Positions 1 through 10,728 of a stretch of DNA of 64,000 bases are shown here, one piece after another. Origin of the DNA: Stomorhina lunata. Its lineage: Eukaryota > Arthropoda > Insecta > Diptera > Rhiniidae. Made by a program: the position numbers and the translations under genes. How positions within the stretch are numbered: position 1 is the stretch's first letter; each line of letters starts with the position of its first letter. Below the pieces are notes generated by a model. The model was not told the DNA's origin. It did not search any database and saw only the letters and a program-made list of their open reading frames with translations. The DNA lies in NCBI GenBank assembly GCA_933228675.1, contig OW121741.1, positions 52,309,186 through 52,373,185 on the forward strand, read 5' to 3'.

Positions 1-600
1 AGGGTGCGATATATTCCATATACATATTTTCTGATTAAAAGAAAACTAAAAATCTCTCGCGGTTCTAAAAAGTTCATAAATATGCAATTTTATCTTAACT
101 TACTAAGCCGTTGAGTTCCTTTTGAATAATATTTGGTAGATATTATTCCATCTTTATGTATGATAAAATTCATTAATTACACTACACAACAAATGAACAT
201 CTTTTGAAAAGTGCAAGGTCGTGACTATATGGTTTCTATTCTACTATCAAATTGTTGTAAAACCCTATACTCAGTTTGTCAAAGTTAGTGACTGTTTTAT
301 TTTTATGGGCCTCCAAAATTTCCAAATATTACCATGATGCCTAAAAAAGTTATCATCAGTTTTTACCAAATAGCTAATAATCTCTTAAAAATGTCGCTTA
401 ACTATGTTCGACAAAAATGTAGCCAAGAGTAATGTGTGTGAAGATAAATTCGATTTTAACTAGCAAGGACAAAAACCACATATTTTAACAGAGCCACATT
501 AACAGTTAACTGAGGTCTGTTAATCACTTAATATTTAGATGTTAAGTGACAATAAAATCGGAATTTAATAAAAAACTGAATAATCGGGCCATATTATTGA
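1..600. other. AT-rich DNA without recognised features
   Basis: I see no long open frame, RNA gene or clear repeat here. The sequence is AT-rich and leads into the tandem array that starts near 601. Confidence 0.5.
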
Positions 601-1228
601 ATGGTTCCACTATACCACTATATACAAACGGTGAACTAAGGGGTATTTTATGGAACTGTTATAGTGGGATATCTGAGATAATTACCGAATTTGAGAAAAA
701 GTGGAAAAAGTAAAACTCTACATACATATAAAATTAAATTTTTGGAGAAATTCTGGAGAGAATGATTCCAATATACCACTATATAGAAATGGTGGCCTAA
801 TGGGTATTTTATGGAACTGTTATAGTGGAATATCTGAGATAATTACCGATTTTGAGAAAAAATGGAAAAAGTAAAACTCTACATACATATAAAATGAAAT
901 TTTTGAGGAAATTCTGGAGAGGATTTCTCGAGTTACGTGAATGGTTCCAATATTTCCCTATATAGAAATGATGGCCTAATGGGTATATTATTGAACTGTT
1001 ATAGTGGGATATCTGAGATGATTGCTGAATTTGAGAAAAAGTGTAAAAGTAAAACTCTACATACATATAAAATTAAATTTTTGAGGAAATTCTGCAGAGG
1101 TTTTCTCGAGTTACGAGAATGGTTCCAATATACCACTATATAGAAATGATGGCCTAATGGGTATATTATGGAACTGTTATAGTGGGATATCTGAGATAAT
1201 TACCGAATTTGAGAAAAAGTGGAAAAAA
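601..1228 (+). repeat. Tandem repeat, about 178-bp period, 3.6 copies
   Basis: Units start with a form of 'atggttccaatataccact' near 601, 762, 941 and 1119. The first unit is shortened to about 161 bp, the next two are 179 and 178 bp, and the last is cut at about 1228. Shared landmarks are 'ggtattttatggaactgtta' and 'tctgagataattaccgaatt'. Short open frames on both strands are by-products of the array. The array ends exactly where the gypsy protease fragment begins, so it may be part of that element or older flanking DNA. Confidence 0.85.
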
Positions 1229-1409
1229 AAACTAAGTAATTCGCCAGACTCTACGTACGGTGCTGGCGATCAATTTTTGCAAATTGCAAATTGTTATTTG
1301 TGACAGAAACACAAATATTAAGTTTTTAATTGACACCGGCGCCGATGTTTCTGTTATTCCGCCGAAAGCAGCCGACAGAAAAATTCAATACAAAACACCA
1401 ACATTTTTT
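1229..1409 (+). pseudogene. Ty3/gypsy aspartic protease, left piece (Gypsy-A)
   Basis: One frame reads through the retropepsin active-site motif in 'FLIDTGADVSVIPP' (about 1324-1365), the pattern of a Ty3/gypsy protease. The fragment stops at 1409. The continuation is found 14.6 kb away at 16036, where the same reading 'TFF' is repeated and runs on into 'VVNGSPIKTFG', which fits the next part of the same protease domain. The gap is filled by a foldback element and an errantivirus. No gag is seen upstream in the window, so this copy is 5'-incomplete or lies beyond the repeat array. The call to gypsy rests on motif recognition. Confidence 0.75.
1401..1409. repeat. 9-bp target-site duplication, left copy
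   Basis: ACATTTTTT here is repeated exactly at 16036-16044. It lies in the protease frame of Gypsy-A (codons for T-F-F) on both sides, as expected if a transposon duplicated 9 bp on insertion. Confidence 0.7.
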
Positions 1410-1460
1410 ATCGACGTGAAGAAATCACACTTTTTTATCATACTTTTTTTCAGGGTTGCA
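1410..1460 (+). repeat. Left terminal inverted repeat of the foldback element
   Basis: The stretch 'gtgaagaaatcacactttt' (1416-1434) and the following T-rich bases match the reverse complement of 8725-8765 with about one mismatch over some 35 bp. Both arms then reach a 'ggttgca' motif, the right arm after about 13 extra bases. Confidence 0.75.
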
Positions 1461-2699
1461 TAAAGTAGTATACTTTTGGTACTTTCTTTTCAAAGGTATC
1501 TATTTTTAAAAAATTTAGTATTTTTCATGCTTAAACAAACAGCTGGTACAGAGTTATTATATGGAGGTGTAAAATTTTATTTGTTCAACGTCAAATAATT
1601 GTGGGTTACAAGGAAATAAAATAGGTGAGTTTTACACCATGCATTTTACAAATTATTAAATGAGCGTTTTGTATAATAATTTAAAAACAAATATTGGTAA
1701 AAGTGTTAATACGTAAATTGTGTTTTTGATAAAAAAAATTATGGACAAATAGTATAAATGAGTTAGATTAAAAAAATACTATAATTCACTCCCGTTTGAT
1801 TTTTTTATCTACTGCACTATAATAAGAAAAGTTATGATATCCATTATGTTATTCAATAATTAACAAAAGAACTATAATATAAGTCTCATTATAAATAATA
1901 ATTATTTCCTATAAAAAAGCTGTCATATAAGCCATATACTACTTTAACACCAAGAAAACTAAATTTTAAAATAAATAAAAAACAAAGCACATTTCCTTTA
2001 ATTTGCCTATGATTACAAAAAGTTTTAATATTCTTTTTATTGAGCATTTCATATTATGTCAAATTAACTTGTATAAATTATATGTATTTTTTGTGTATGT
2101 TTGACATTATTTATAGTGTACTGTAAAAGTGGCATTTTCGCAGTGTATCGATTGGATGAATTTTAATTCCATTGTTCCTCATCTAAAATTATATGGCAAT
2201 ATCATTTAAAAAAAGCCGCCATCATGAAAAGAAAACCAAAAAGAAAAAAGAAAGACAAAATGTGTTTCTTTGATTGCTGCCTTATGGATTTCAGACAGGT
2301 AAATATTTTAAATTTAAAAACTTTACCAAAATTAATTTGATTATTTTTATAATAGGGGTCAGTATCAACAGTGGCGTTTTATCTTTAGTCTCCAACAAAC
2401 GATGATTACATCAATTCCTGGGGCAGCATATGAACTTTTTATGTGCTGGGCAAACACATTATAACCATATGAATGGTGGCCATGAATAATGGAACAAATT
2501 ATTTATCTACCCCATCAAACGAACATTAAGAAAATCCATAGTATTTTTTCTATAGAAAAATTTTCGTTAAAAAAAAATTTCTATAGAAAAATTTTCGTTA
2601 AAAAAATTTGGAACAAGTCTAGTTTAACTGAACTGTACCGATTTTTTTTTAATTTTTTTTCCTGTTAGGAGATTTACATAGCTTTTGTTTAATAGGTTT

Positions 2700-3745
2700 T
2701 TTATGGATCGGAAGCTCTTGGTTTAGGAGATATAGTGCTTTAAAGTTCTGAAATATAAATCGATATATCTCTATTATTTTTGCACCAATATTACCAATAT
2801 CTATATCATGTAAAATTGCTCCGAAATGTCTTTCAGATGAGCTATCTCAATCTGCTTTTAATTAACCCATTAAGGAACAAAACTTTTCAGCTTTTATTTG
2901 GAACCATAAGTAGCTTATATCTTTAAACATAACAGAGTTATCGAGGCTTAAAGTTTATTTTATTTTTATCTTTTAGTTCCAGTCTAGTTTAATTGAACTG
3001 CACCGATTTAAATCATTTTTATGGCCAGTGATAATTTTTTGGAAATAATTTTTCAATGTGAATTTTTATTTGACATTAATTTTTAGTGTTGAAAAAAATG
3101 AAGGAAGCGCGGCAGGAATAGAAATAAAAATGTAAAAAGCGCCGCAGGCGAAAAATTATTTAAAAAAATCGCGCGATTTTTTTCATATTTTTCATATTTT
3201 ATTTCATTTTAAACTTTTATTCTTAACATTAAAAAATTATCATTGGCCAAAAAATGATTAAAATCGGTGCAGTTTAGTTTAACTACACTTTGAAACTGAA
3301 AGATTTAAAAAAAAAATCAGCTTCAAACCTAGATATCTCTGTTATGTTTAAAGATTTTGGCTTAATATTGGTTCCAAATGAAAGCTTACAAAGCTGGCTT
3401 CTTACGTATATATACCATTGGTTTACGTCATATCGATTAGTTTTCGAGATATGTACATTTTTTTTTACAAAAACCTAGGGTAATTATAAGTCAACAATTT
3501 TGGCTTGTCTAGTTCACCTGAACTGCACCGATCTTAAAAATTTTTGTAGCTCATAAATAACTTTTAATTTTAAGAATAATAGTGAAAAATATTTTTGTCG
3601 GAAATTTTTGGTTTGGGAGATAAGTGCCTTAAAGTTCAGAAATACAAATCACTATATCTCTCTGGTTTTTGCACCGATAGTTGCAATATGTATGTCATGT
3701 GAAAGAGCTCCGAAATATCTTTCAGGTGAGATATCTTAATCTTAA
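2700..3745. repeat. 530-bp palindrome (about 2870-3400) between two direct repeats
   Basis: The block 2877-3010 (ending in 'gaactgcaccgatttaaatc') is inverted at about 3245-3400. The loop holds 'gcggcaggaatag' and 'gcgccgcaggcg'. Outside it, 2700-2870 and 3598-3745 are diverged direct repeats sharing 'ggagatatagtgctttaaag'-like text and 'gctccgaaat.tctttcag'. A short 'ctagttyamctgaactgcac' word occurs near 2606, 2985 and 3505. This looks like a MITE-like insertion or an inverted duplication inside the larger element. There is no coding potential. Confidence 0.65.
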
Positions 3746-3831
3746 TCAAATTTTTTTATTGAAAATTTTTCTATAGAAAAATTTTTTTATTGAAAATTTC
3801 TCTATGGAAAAATTTTTTTATTGAAAATTTT

Positions 3832-6588
3832 TCAGTACAGGAACACTTAATGTAATATCTGATTAAAACTTGTACAATATTGTACATTATATATATTGTT
3901 TAGACATGTAAACTTCTTTTAAACAAATGTATTTGTTGCTTATAAGTTAACATCGAAAATCTAACTCCTCTAAAAGTCCAAAAACTATAAATATACCAAA
4001 ATATCTATTTATACCATAAAATAAAAAGCTGTAAGTGTAGTACCTAAAGAAAATTTTCAAGATCTGGTATCTCCACTAAACAGATGACAAGAACACAGAG
4101 TTGCTTTAGGACAAAACACAGAGTTGCATTAAATAATTCATATAGTTACAATATACGAATTGTTTTACACTATTTGAAGTGAACCTTCGTAGAAATAAAA
4201 ATTATCATATAAAAAAAAAATTTCTATAGAAATATTTTTTATCGAAATTTTTACTACATATTGAAATATTTTTTATCAAAAATTTTTTTGAAGAAAAACA
4301 TTTTAATCGACAATTTTTCTATTAAAAAAATATTTTAATAGAAAAGCTTTTATTGAAAATTTTTCTAAAGAAAAATATTTTTAAAATATTTCTATAGAAA
4401 AAAAAATTGTATAGAAAAATATTCGATAAAAAATTTTTTCTTCAGAAAGATGAAAAAAAAATAGAAAAATTTTAAAAAACAAAATTTTCTATAAAAAAAT
4501 TTTCAATAAAACAATTTTTCTATAGAAAAATTTTCAATAAAAAAATTTTTCTATAGAAAAATTTTCAATAAAAAAATTTTTCTATAGAAAAATATTCAAT
4601 AAAAAAATTTTTCTATAGAAAAATTTTCAATAAAAAAATTTTCTATAGAAAAATTTTCAATAAAAAAAATTTTCTATAGAAAAATTTTCAATAAAAAAAT
4701 TTTTCTATAGAAAAATTTTCAAAAAAAAAATTTTCTATAGAAAAATTTTCAATAAAAAAATTTTTCTATAGAAAAATTTTCAATAAAAAAATTTTCTACA
4801 GAAAAATTTTCAATAAAAAAATTTTTCTATAGAAAAATTTTCAATAAAAAAATTTTTCTATAGAAAAATTTTCAATAAAAAAATTTTTCTATAGAAAAAT
4901 TTTCAATAAAAAAATTTTTCTATAGAAAAATTTTCAATAAAAAAATTTTTCTATAGAAAAATTTTCAATAAAAAAATTTTTCTATAGAAAAATTTTCAAT
5001 AAAAAAATTTTTCTATAGAAAAATTTTCAATAAAAAAATTTTTCTATAGAAAAATTTTCAATAAAAAAATTTTTCTATAGAAACTTGTTCAAAAAAAAAC
5101 TTGTTCCATAGAAAAATTTTCAATAAAAAAATTTTTCTATAGAAAATTTTCAATAAAAAAAACTTTTCTATAGAAAAATTTTCAATAAAAAAATTTTTCT
5201 ATAGAAAAATTTTCAATAAAAAAATTTTTCTATAGAAAAATTTTCAATAAAAAAATTTTTCTATAGAAAAATTTTCAATAAAAAAATGTTTCTATAGAAA
5301 CATTTTCAATAAAAAATTTTTCTATTGAAAATTTTTCTATAGAAAAATTTCCAAAAAAAAAACGTTTTCTTTGGAAAAATTTTCAATAAAAAAATTTTTC
5401 TATAGAAAAATTTTTTTATAGAAAAATTTTTTAACGAAAATTTTTTTATAGAAAAATTTTTTTAACGAAAATTTATAGAAAAATTTTTTTTACGAAAATT
5501 TTTTTATAGAAAAATTTTTTAACGAAAATTTTTTTATAGAAAAATTTTTTTAACGAAAATTTTTCTATAGAAACATAAATTTTATTATAGAAAAATTTTT
5601 TTAACGAAAATTTTTTTATAGAAAAATTTTCGTTAAAAAATTTTTTCTATAGAAAAAATTTCGTTAAAAAAATTTTTCTGTAGAAAAAATTTCGTTAAAA
5701 AAATTTTTCTATAAAAAAAAATAAAAAAAATTTTCGTTAAAAAATTTTTCTATAAAAAAATGTTTCTATAGAAAAATTTTTTTATTGAAAATTTTTCCAA
5801 AGAAAACGAAAGAATTTTTTTATTGAAAATTTTTCTATAGAAAAATTTTTTTATTGAAAATTTTTTTATAGAAAATTTTGTTTTTTAACATTTTTCTAAT
5901 TTTTTTTTTCATTTTTCTGAAGAAAAAATTTTTTATCGAATATTTTTCTATACAATTTTTTTTTCTATAGAAATATTTTAAAAATATTTTTCTTTAGAAA
6001 AATGTTCAATAAAAGCTTTTCTATTAAAATATTTTTTTAATAGAAAAATTGTCGATTAAAATGTTTTTCTTCAAAAAAATTTTTGATAAAAAATATTTTA
6101 ATATGTAGTAAAAATTTCAATAAAAAATATTTCTATAGAAAATTTTTTTTATAGGATAACTTTTATTTCTACGAAGGTTCACTTCAAATAGTGTAAAACA
6201 ATTCGTATATTGTAACAATATGAATTATTTAATGCAACTCTGTGTTTTGTCCTAAAGCAACTCTGTGTTCTTGTCATCTGTTTAGTGGAGATACCAGATC
6301 TTGAAAATTTTCTTTAGGTACTACACTTATAGAAAAAGGAAGTTAATCACTTAATTAAAAAAAAAACTTTTTATTTTTGTTATATTACAGCTTTTTATTT
6401 TATGGTATAAACAGATATTTTGGTATATTTATAGTTTTTGGACTTTTAGAGGAGTTAGATTTTTGATGTTAACATATAAGCAACAAATACATTTGTTTAA
6501 AAGAAGTTTACATGTCTAAACAATATATATAATGTACAATATTGTACAAGTTTTAATCAGATATTACAATAAAGTGTTCCTGTACTGA
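3832..6588. repeat. 2.7-kb palindrome with central 31-bp tandem array
   Basis: The left arm starts at 'tcagtacaggaacact' (3832) and the right arm ends with its reverse complement (to 6588). Matching landmarks include 'gaaccttcgtagaaat' at about 4183 with its inverse near 6167, and 'cacagagttgctttaggac' with its inverse near 6250. The right arm carries about 55 extra bases near 6332-6388. Between the arms the DNA is dominated by units of 'ctatagaaaaattttcaata' plus A7T5, exactly 31 bp in the regular part (about 4480-5390), then 31-32-bp variants with 'taacgaaaat' (5390-5760). Each unit holds the palindrome 'tttttctatagaaaaa', so the array can itself fold back. Confidence 0.85.
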
Positions 6589-6890
6589 CAAAAATGTAAT
6601 TGAGAACCAATTTTTGAAAAATTTTCTCGTAACAATAACTTACATGTTTTCCCAGAACAATTTTTTCTGGTAAACATTTTAAAATTGTCAAAAAAATATT
6701 TAACGATTAAAAACAAAAAAAAAAAAATTGAAAAATTGTTATTAAAATTAAAAAATATAGAAAAACTAAAATGTTGAGTTTTTGAAAACATTTTCGGGTT
6801 AAATCAATTGTGTACATTAATTTTAGTATTTTGTGTTCCCCTACTTCGTGTAAGTTTTGCTGTTTGGAAGCGAAAAATATATTCCTATTT
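6589..6890. other. AT-rich linker inside the foldback element
   Basis: Between the right palindrome arm and the satellite I see only homopolymer-rich sequence and no gene. Short frames on both strands here have no recognisable motif. Confidence 0.4.
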
Positions 6891-8450
6891 GCAGGAACTC
6901 AACCAGAAAGCAAAGAAACCTATACTTATATTACATATAATAAGGGATACATTGAAATCAGTTTTTTAAATGACGACTACTTAGTCGAATTGACACAATA
7001 TTTGTATACGAAACATCTTAATTTAATATTTGGCATTACAAACTGTTCCGGTTTCAGGAATCAATAAACCATATATACGGTAATATACTAATGTTATATA
7101 TTATATACTGTGGGGATTACCCTGAAATCGGATCATCATAATTTGTATATAGTAGTATACCAATATAATATATAATAGGGGATACCCTGAAATCGGATAA
7201 TTTCTCGAAAGTGACAACCGGCTAGTCGGATTTAGACGGTAAGTGTCCATATAAAACCGTTATGAAATTTCTCGCACCGGGATCGGTTCAGATTTTACGG
7301 ATCATCATAATTTTTATATAGTAGTATACCAATATAATATATAATAGGGGATACCCTGAAATCGGCTAATTTCTCGATAGTGACAACCAACCAGTCGGAT
7401 TTAGACGGTAAATGTCCATATAAAACCATTACCAAATTTCTCGCACCGGGATCGGTTCAGATTTTACGGATCATCATACTTTTTATATAGTAGTATACCA
7501 ATATAATATATAATAGGGGATACCCTGAAATCGGCTGATTTCTCGAAAGTGACAACTGGCTAGTCGGATTTAGACAGTAAATGTCCATATAAAACCATTA
7601 TCAAATTTTTCGCACCGGGATCGGTTCAGATTTTACGGATCATCATACTTTTTATATAGTATAATATAAAATAGGGGATACCCTGAAATCGGCTAATTTC
7701 TCGAAAGTGACAACTGGCTAGTCGGATTTAGACAGTAAATGTCCATATAAAACCATTATCAAATTTTTCGCACCGGAATCGGTTCAGATTTTACGGATCA
7801 TCATACTTTTTATATAGTATAATATAAAATAGAGGATACCCTGAAATCGGCTACTTTCTCGAAAGTGACAACCGGCTAGTCGGATTTAGACGATAAATGT
7901 CCATATAAAACCGTTATGAAATTTCTCGCACCGGGATCGGTTCAGATTTTACGGATTATCATAATTTTTATATAGTAGTATACCAATATAATATATAATA
8001 GGGGATACCCTGAAATCGGCTAATTTCTCGAAAGTGACAACCGGCTAGTCGGATTTAGACAGTAAATTTCCATATAAAACCATTATCAAATTTTTCGCAC
8101 CGGGATCGGTTCAGATTTTACGGATCGTCATACTTTTTATACAGTATAATATATAATAGGGGATACCCTGAAATCGGCTAATTTCTCGAAAGTGACAATT
8201 GCATAGTCGGATTTAGACAGTTAATGTCCATATAAAACCGTTATCAAATTTTTCGCACCGGGATCGGTTCAGATTTTACGGATCATCATACTTTTTATAT
8301 AGTATAATATATAATAGGGGATACCCTAAAATCGGCTAATTTCTCGAAAGTGACAACCGCATAGTCGGATTTAGACAATAATTGTCCACATAATTGCATC
8401 ATTAAATTTTTCGCACCGCTAGCTATTCTGAATCAAGGGATCAGCAAACT
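6890..8450 (+). repeat. Satellite with 158-bp and 169-bp unit forms
   Basis: The marker 'ggggataccctgaaatcgg' (or a close variant) recurs near 7187, 7347, 7516, 7674, 7832, 8001, 8159 and 8318, giving spacings of about 158 or 169 bp. The two lengths differ by an 11-bp block ('agtataccaat') before the marker. Inner units are similar to one another ('ctcgcaccgggatcggttca', 'tagtcggatttagac'). The edge units at about 6890-7113 and 8390-8450 are strongly diverged, and an 85-codon frame at 6810-7067 is one such decayed unit. Confidence 0.85.
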
Positions 8451-8724
8451 ATATACATTAACTTTTGTATTCTATACCCACTTAAAGCTAATTTAAAAAC
8501 AGTAACAACTGTATAATTATGTTAAGACGAAATTTTATTACAAAAAATTATTTTTCTGACGGGTTTCATCTATTTATATATTAAATAAATTTTCTTCATT
8601 TTCAGTATCATATTCTTAAAAAAGTAAGTACACAGTTTTTTGTGATCCCCTATACGATTTTCGGTTGCAAAAATTGGTAAAATAGTACTTTTTTTTCATT
8701 TTTCCCTTTTTGCAACCATTCACA
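8451..8724. other. AT-rich right shoulder of the foldback element
   Basis: No coding frame or repeat was recognised between the satellite and the right terminal inverted repeat. Confidence 0.4.
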
Positions 8725-8769
8725 ATAACATTAAAAAAGTGTGATAAAAAAGTGTGATTTCTTCACGCG
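8725..8769 (-). repeat. Right terminal inverted repeat of the foldback element
   Basis: The text 'aaaaaagtgtgataaaaaag' and 'tgtgatttcttcacg' is the reverse complement of the left end at 1415-1440. The last bases, CGCG (8766-8769), are the left copy of the errantivirus 4-bp duplication. The final bases of this element resume at 16033. Confidence 0.7.
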
Positions 8770-9065
8770 AGTTACATACCCATCCCCTAAACCAGTAGCA
8801 TTGGCTGGCAAGTGTAGGGAACCATATTCTTAAATTACAATTATATGTTATTATTCGTTCCCACATTTTGCCAGACAGCAACGTAAGCATTTGTGTTTGC
8901 ATTGCTCACCTTAATTTTAATTTGATATTTTTTAAGTTTAAATTAAGAAACAAATTTTTATATTTTTCAGTCTTAAGATTCATGCTAATAAATAAGGTTG
9001 TCACTCTGAAGAGTTGGCAACCAAAATAAAAGATATAATTAGTTTTTATTGAAAAAGCTATAAGT
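8770..9065 (+). repeat. Errantivirus 5' LTR
   Basis: It begins AGTTACATACCC and ends with ATAAGT just before the primer-binding site. An 'aataaataagg' polyadenylation-like word lies near 8987. It is identical to 15733-16028 except for one base at 8940. The end point was set so that both LTRs match and the 4-bp duplication CGCG is exact. Confidence 0.92.
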
Positions 9066-9081
9066 GGCGCAGTCAGGGAAA
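9065..9081 (+). promoter_or_regulatory. Primer-binding site, tRNA-Ser-like
   Basis: 'tggcgcagtcagggaa' follows the LTR directly. The core 'tggcgcagtc' is the type of primer site found in 17.6/297-like elements that use tRNA-Ser. The first T is shared with the LTR end. Confidence 0.7.
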
Positions 9082-9357
9082 AAACCTACAGTTACGTAAA
9101 AATAAAAAGACTAAAATACTTAAAATCTAAAATACCTAAAAACAAGACATTAAAACTAAAATAAATAAAAGTCTAAATAATTAAAAGTGAAAATTGTAAT
9201 AGCTAAAACTAAAAATTCTTAACCTAAACAAAAAGCTAAATTTAAAAGAATAAAACAAACAAAAAAAAAATATATATATATAAAAACGTTATTAAAACAA
9301 ACTTTCCAAAGTTAAGTGAAAAAAAATTATTATAACAATAATCAAAGTGAAACAATA
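9082..9357 (+). other. Errantivirus untranslated leader
   Basis: A very A-rich leader with loosely repeated 'taaaatctaaaatacctaaa' text and no open frame. It lies between the primer site and the gag ATG. Confidence 0.6.
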
Positions 9358-10728
9358 ATGAGTAAATTCGATGCAAACCGGAATCTGAAGGAGGCCGATG
9401 GGGATAGGATTGCCGAATTAGAGATGATAATCAAAATGCAAGAACAAAAAGTTCAGCAGCAACAACAGCAACTGCAACAACAACAACAACAACTGGAACA
9501 AGCTCAGCAACAGCAGCAGCAATTTCAACAACAACAACAACTGGAACAAGCTCAGCAACAGCAGCAGCAATTTCAACAACAACAACAACTGGAACAAGCT
9601 CAGCAACAGCAGCAGCAATTTCAACAACAACAACAGCAGCAATTTCAATTACAACAAGAATTCCGATTTGGAATGACAGTTAGAGACGTCATAGAACAAT
9701 TCAGACGCCTTAAACCTCTGGATGTGAACCATAGTCCAAGAGCATTTATAAATGCTGTGAAAGCAAACTATGAACTTTGTGGAGGCGACGAAGTTCTCGT
9801 CAGATTTTGCACTAATATTGTAAGAAACGAAAAAATCCTCGGAGGTGCTGGCAGAAGAGTAAGAGAGCTGCCAGATAATGCCTCATGGGAAGAAATAAAA
9901 ACGAAAATCCTACAGGAGTTCACACCACGGAGAACATACGCTGAAATTTTTAATTATTGCAGAAGGGTAAGTGTAAAAAATCTAGATGAATTATTTAAAA
10001 TATTTGAAAAGTGTAAATACGAAATAAACGACATATATTTGACAGACCCAACTAAACCAGGAATTTACAAACCAGAGAATGTGGATAGGGATCTGGTAGA
10101 CATATTACTAGAAAAGATAGACGGACCAATACGGGCACATATAATTGAAAACGAAACTTTAAGTGACATAATTGCTAGGTACACAAAACTAAAATTATTG
10201 GACGATCCTAGGGCCATAGCTTATAATCATAGGATAAATCAATTTAGTCAGAAGTCAAATAAAAACTTTCAGAAGTCCAAACCAAATAATTTAGCGGATT
10301 CTCCACAACAAAACCGTAGTTTTAAAAATCCTAGACAGGGTAATTATTTTAATAATTTTCCAAATAATTACAATAATTTAAATCCAGAACATACAAACAA
10401 ATATTACCGAACCCGACAAATTTATACACCGGACAATTACAATTTTTCTAGCTCAGAACACACAAATAGAAATGATCGAACTCGACAAAACTATCAACCA
10501 AATAACTACAATAATTTGAGTACACAAACCAAAAACACAATACAACAATCAACTTCTAACAACTACCCAAGTTGGACGAAATCTAACCGAACTCAAACTT
10601 CTTACAATAGTGGACAACAACACCAAACAAATTATTATAGGCAAGAACCAGAGCCGATGGATATCGGAAATTTAAAAGAAGAAGACGTAAATTTTTCTGC
10701 AATGCCTCGTTTACAAGATTACCCATAA
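9358..10728 (+). CDS. Errantivirus Gag polyprotein
   Basis: The open frame has 456 codons from the ATG at 9358. The frame is open a little further upstream but only with non-ATG codons. The N-terminal part is glutamine-rich: a 48-bp unit coding LEQAQQQQQQFQQQQQ is repeated three times (starts 9493, 9541, 9589) in a predicted coiled or extended stretch. It is followed by the conserved central capsid-like region (about residues 105-300, e.g. 'VRDVIEQFRRLKPLDVNHSP'). The C-terminus is rich in N, Q, Y and basic residues and has no CCHC zinc knuckle, as is usual for errantivirus Gag. The final 88 nt overlap the pol frame. Gag forms the particle core and binds genomic RNA. This frame is unbroken. 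Confidence 0.9.
   Translation: MSKFDANRNLKEADGDRIAELEMIIKMQEQKVQQQQQQLQQQQQQLEQAQQQQQQFQQQQQLEQAQQQQQQFQQQQQLEQAQQQQQQFQQQQQQQFQLQQEFRFGMTVRDVIEQFRRLKPLDVNHSPRAFINAVKANYELCGGDEVLVRFCTNIVRNEKILGGAGRRVRELPDNASWEEIKTKILQEFTPRRTYAEIFNYCRRVSVKNLDELFKIFEKCKYEINDIYLTDPTKPGIYKPENVDRDLVDILLEKIDGPIRAHIIENETLSDIIARYTKLKLLDDPRAIAYNHRINQFSQKSNKNFQKSKPNNLADSPQQNRSFKNPRQGNYFNNFPNNYNNLNPEHTNKYYRTRQIYTPDNYNFSSSEHTNRNDRTRQNYQPNNYNNLSTQTKNTIQQSTSNNYPSWTKSNRTQTSYNSGQQHQTNYYRQEPEPMDIGNLKEEDVNFSAMPRLQDYP

Noticed and set aside
809..1143. Open frames on both strands
   Set aside because: They lie in the 178-bp tandem array and have no recognisable domain.
4480..5760. CRISPR-like regular array
   Set aside because: The repeat units are contiguous without unique spacers, and the surroundings are eukaryotic.
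6810..7067. 85-codon open frame
   Set aside because: Its DNA aligns with a diverged unit of the 158/169-bp satellite, so the frame is incidental.
1451..8715. hAT-like ends starting 'cagggttgca' just inside the foldback ends
   Set aside because: The inverse match extends outward to 'gtgaagaaatc' and the 9-bp duplication lies further out, so the outer ends explain the data better.
9418..9648. Leu-rich open frame on the minus strand
   Set aside because: Antisense of the CAA/CAG repeat of errantivirus gag.
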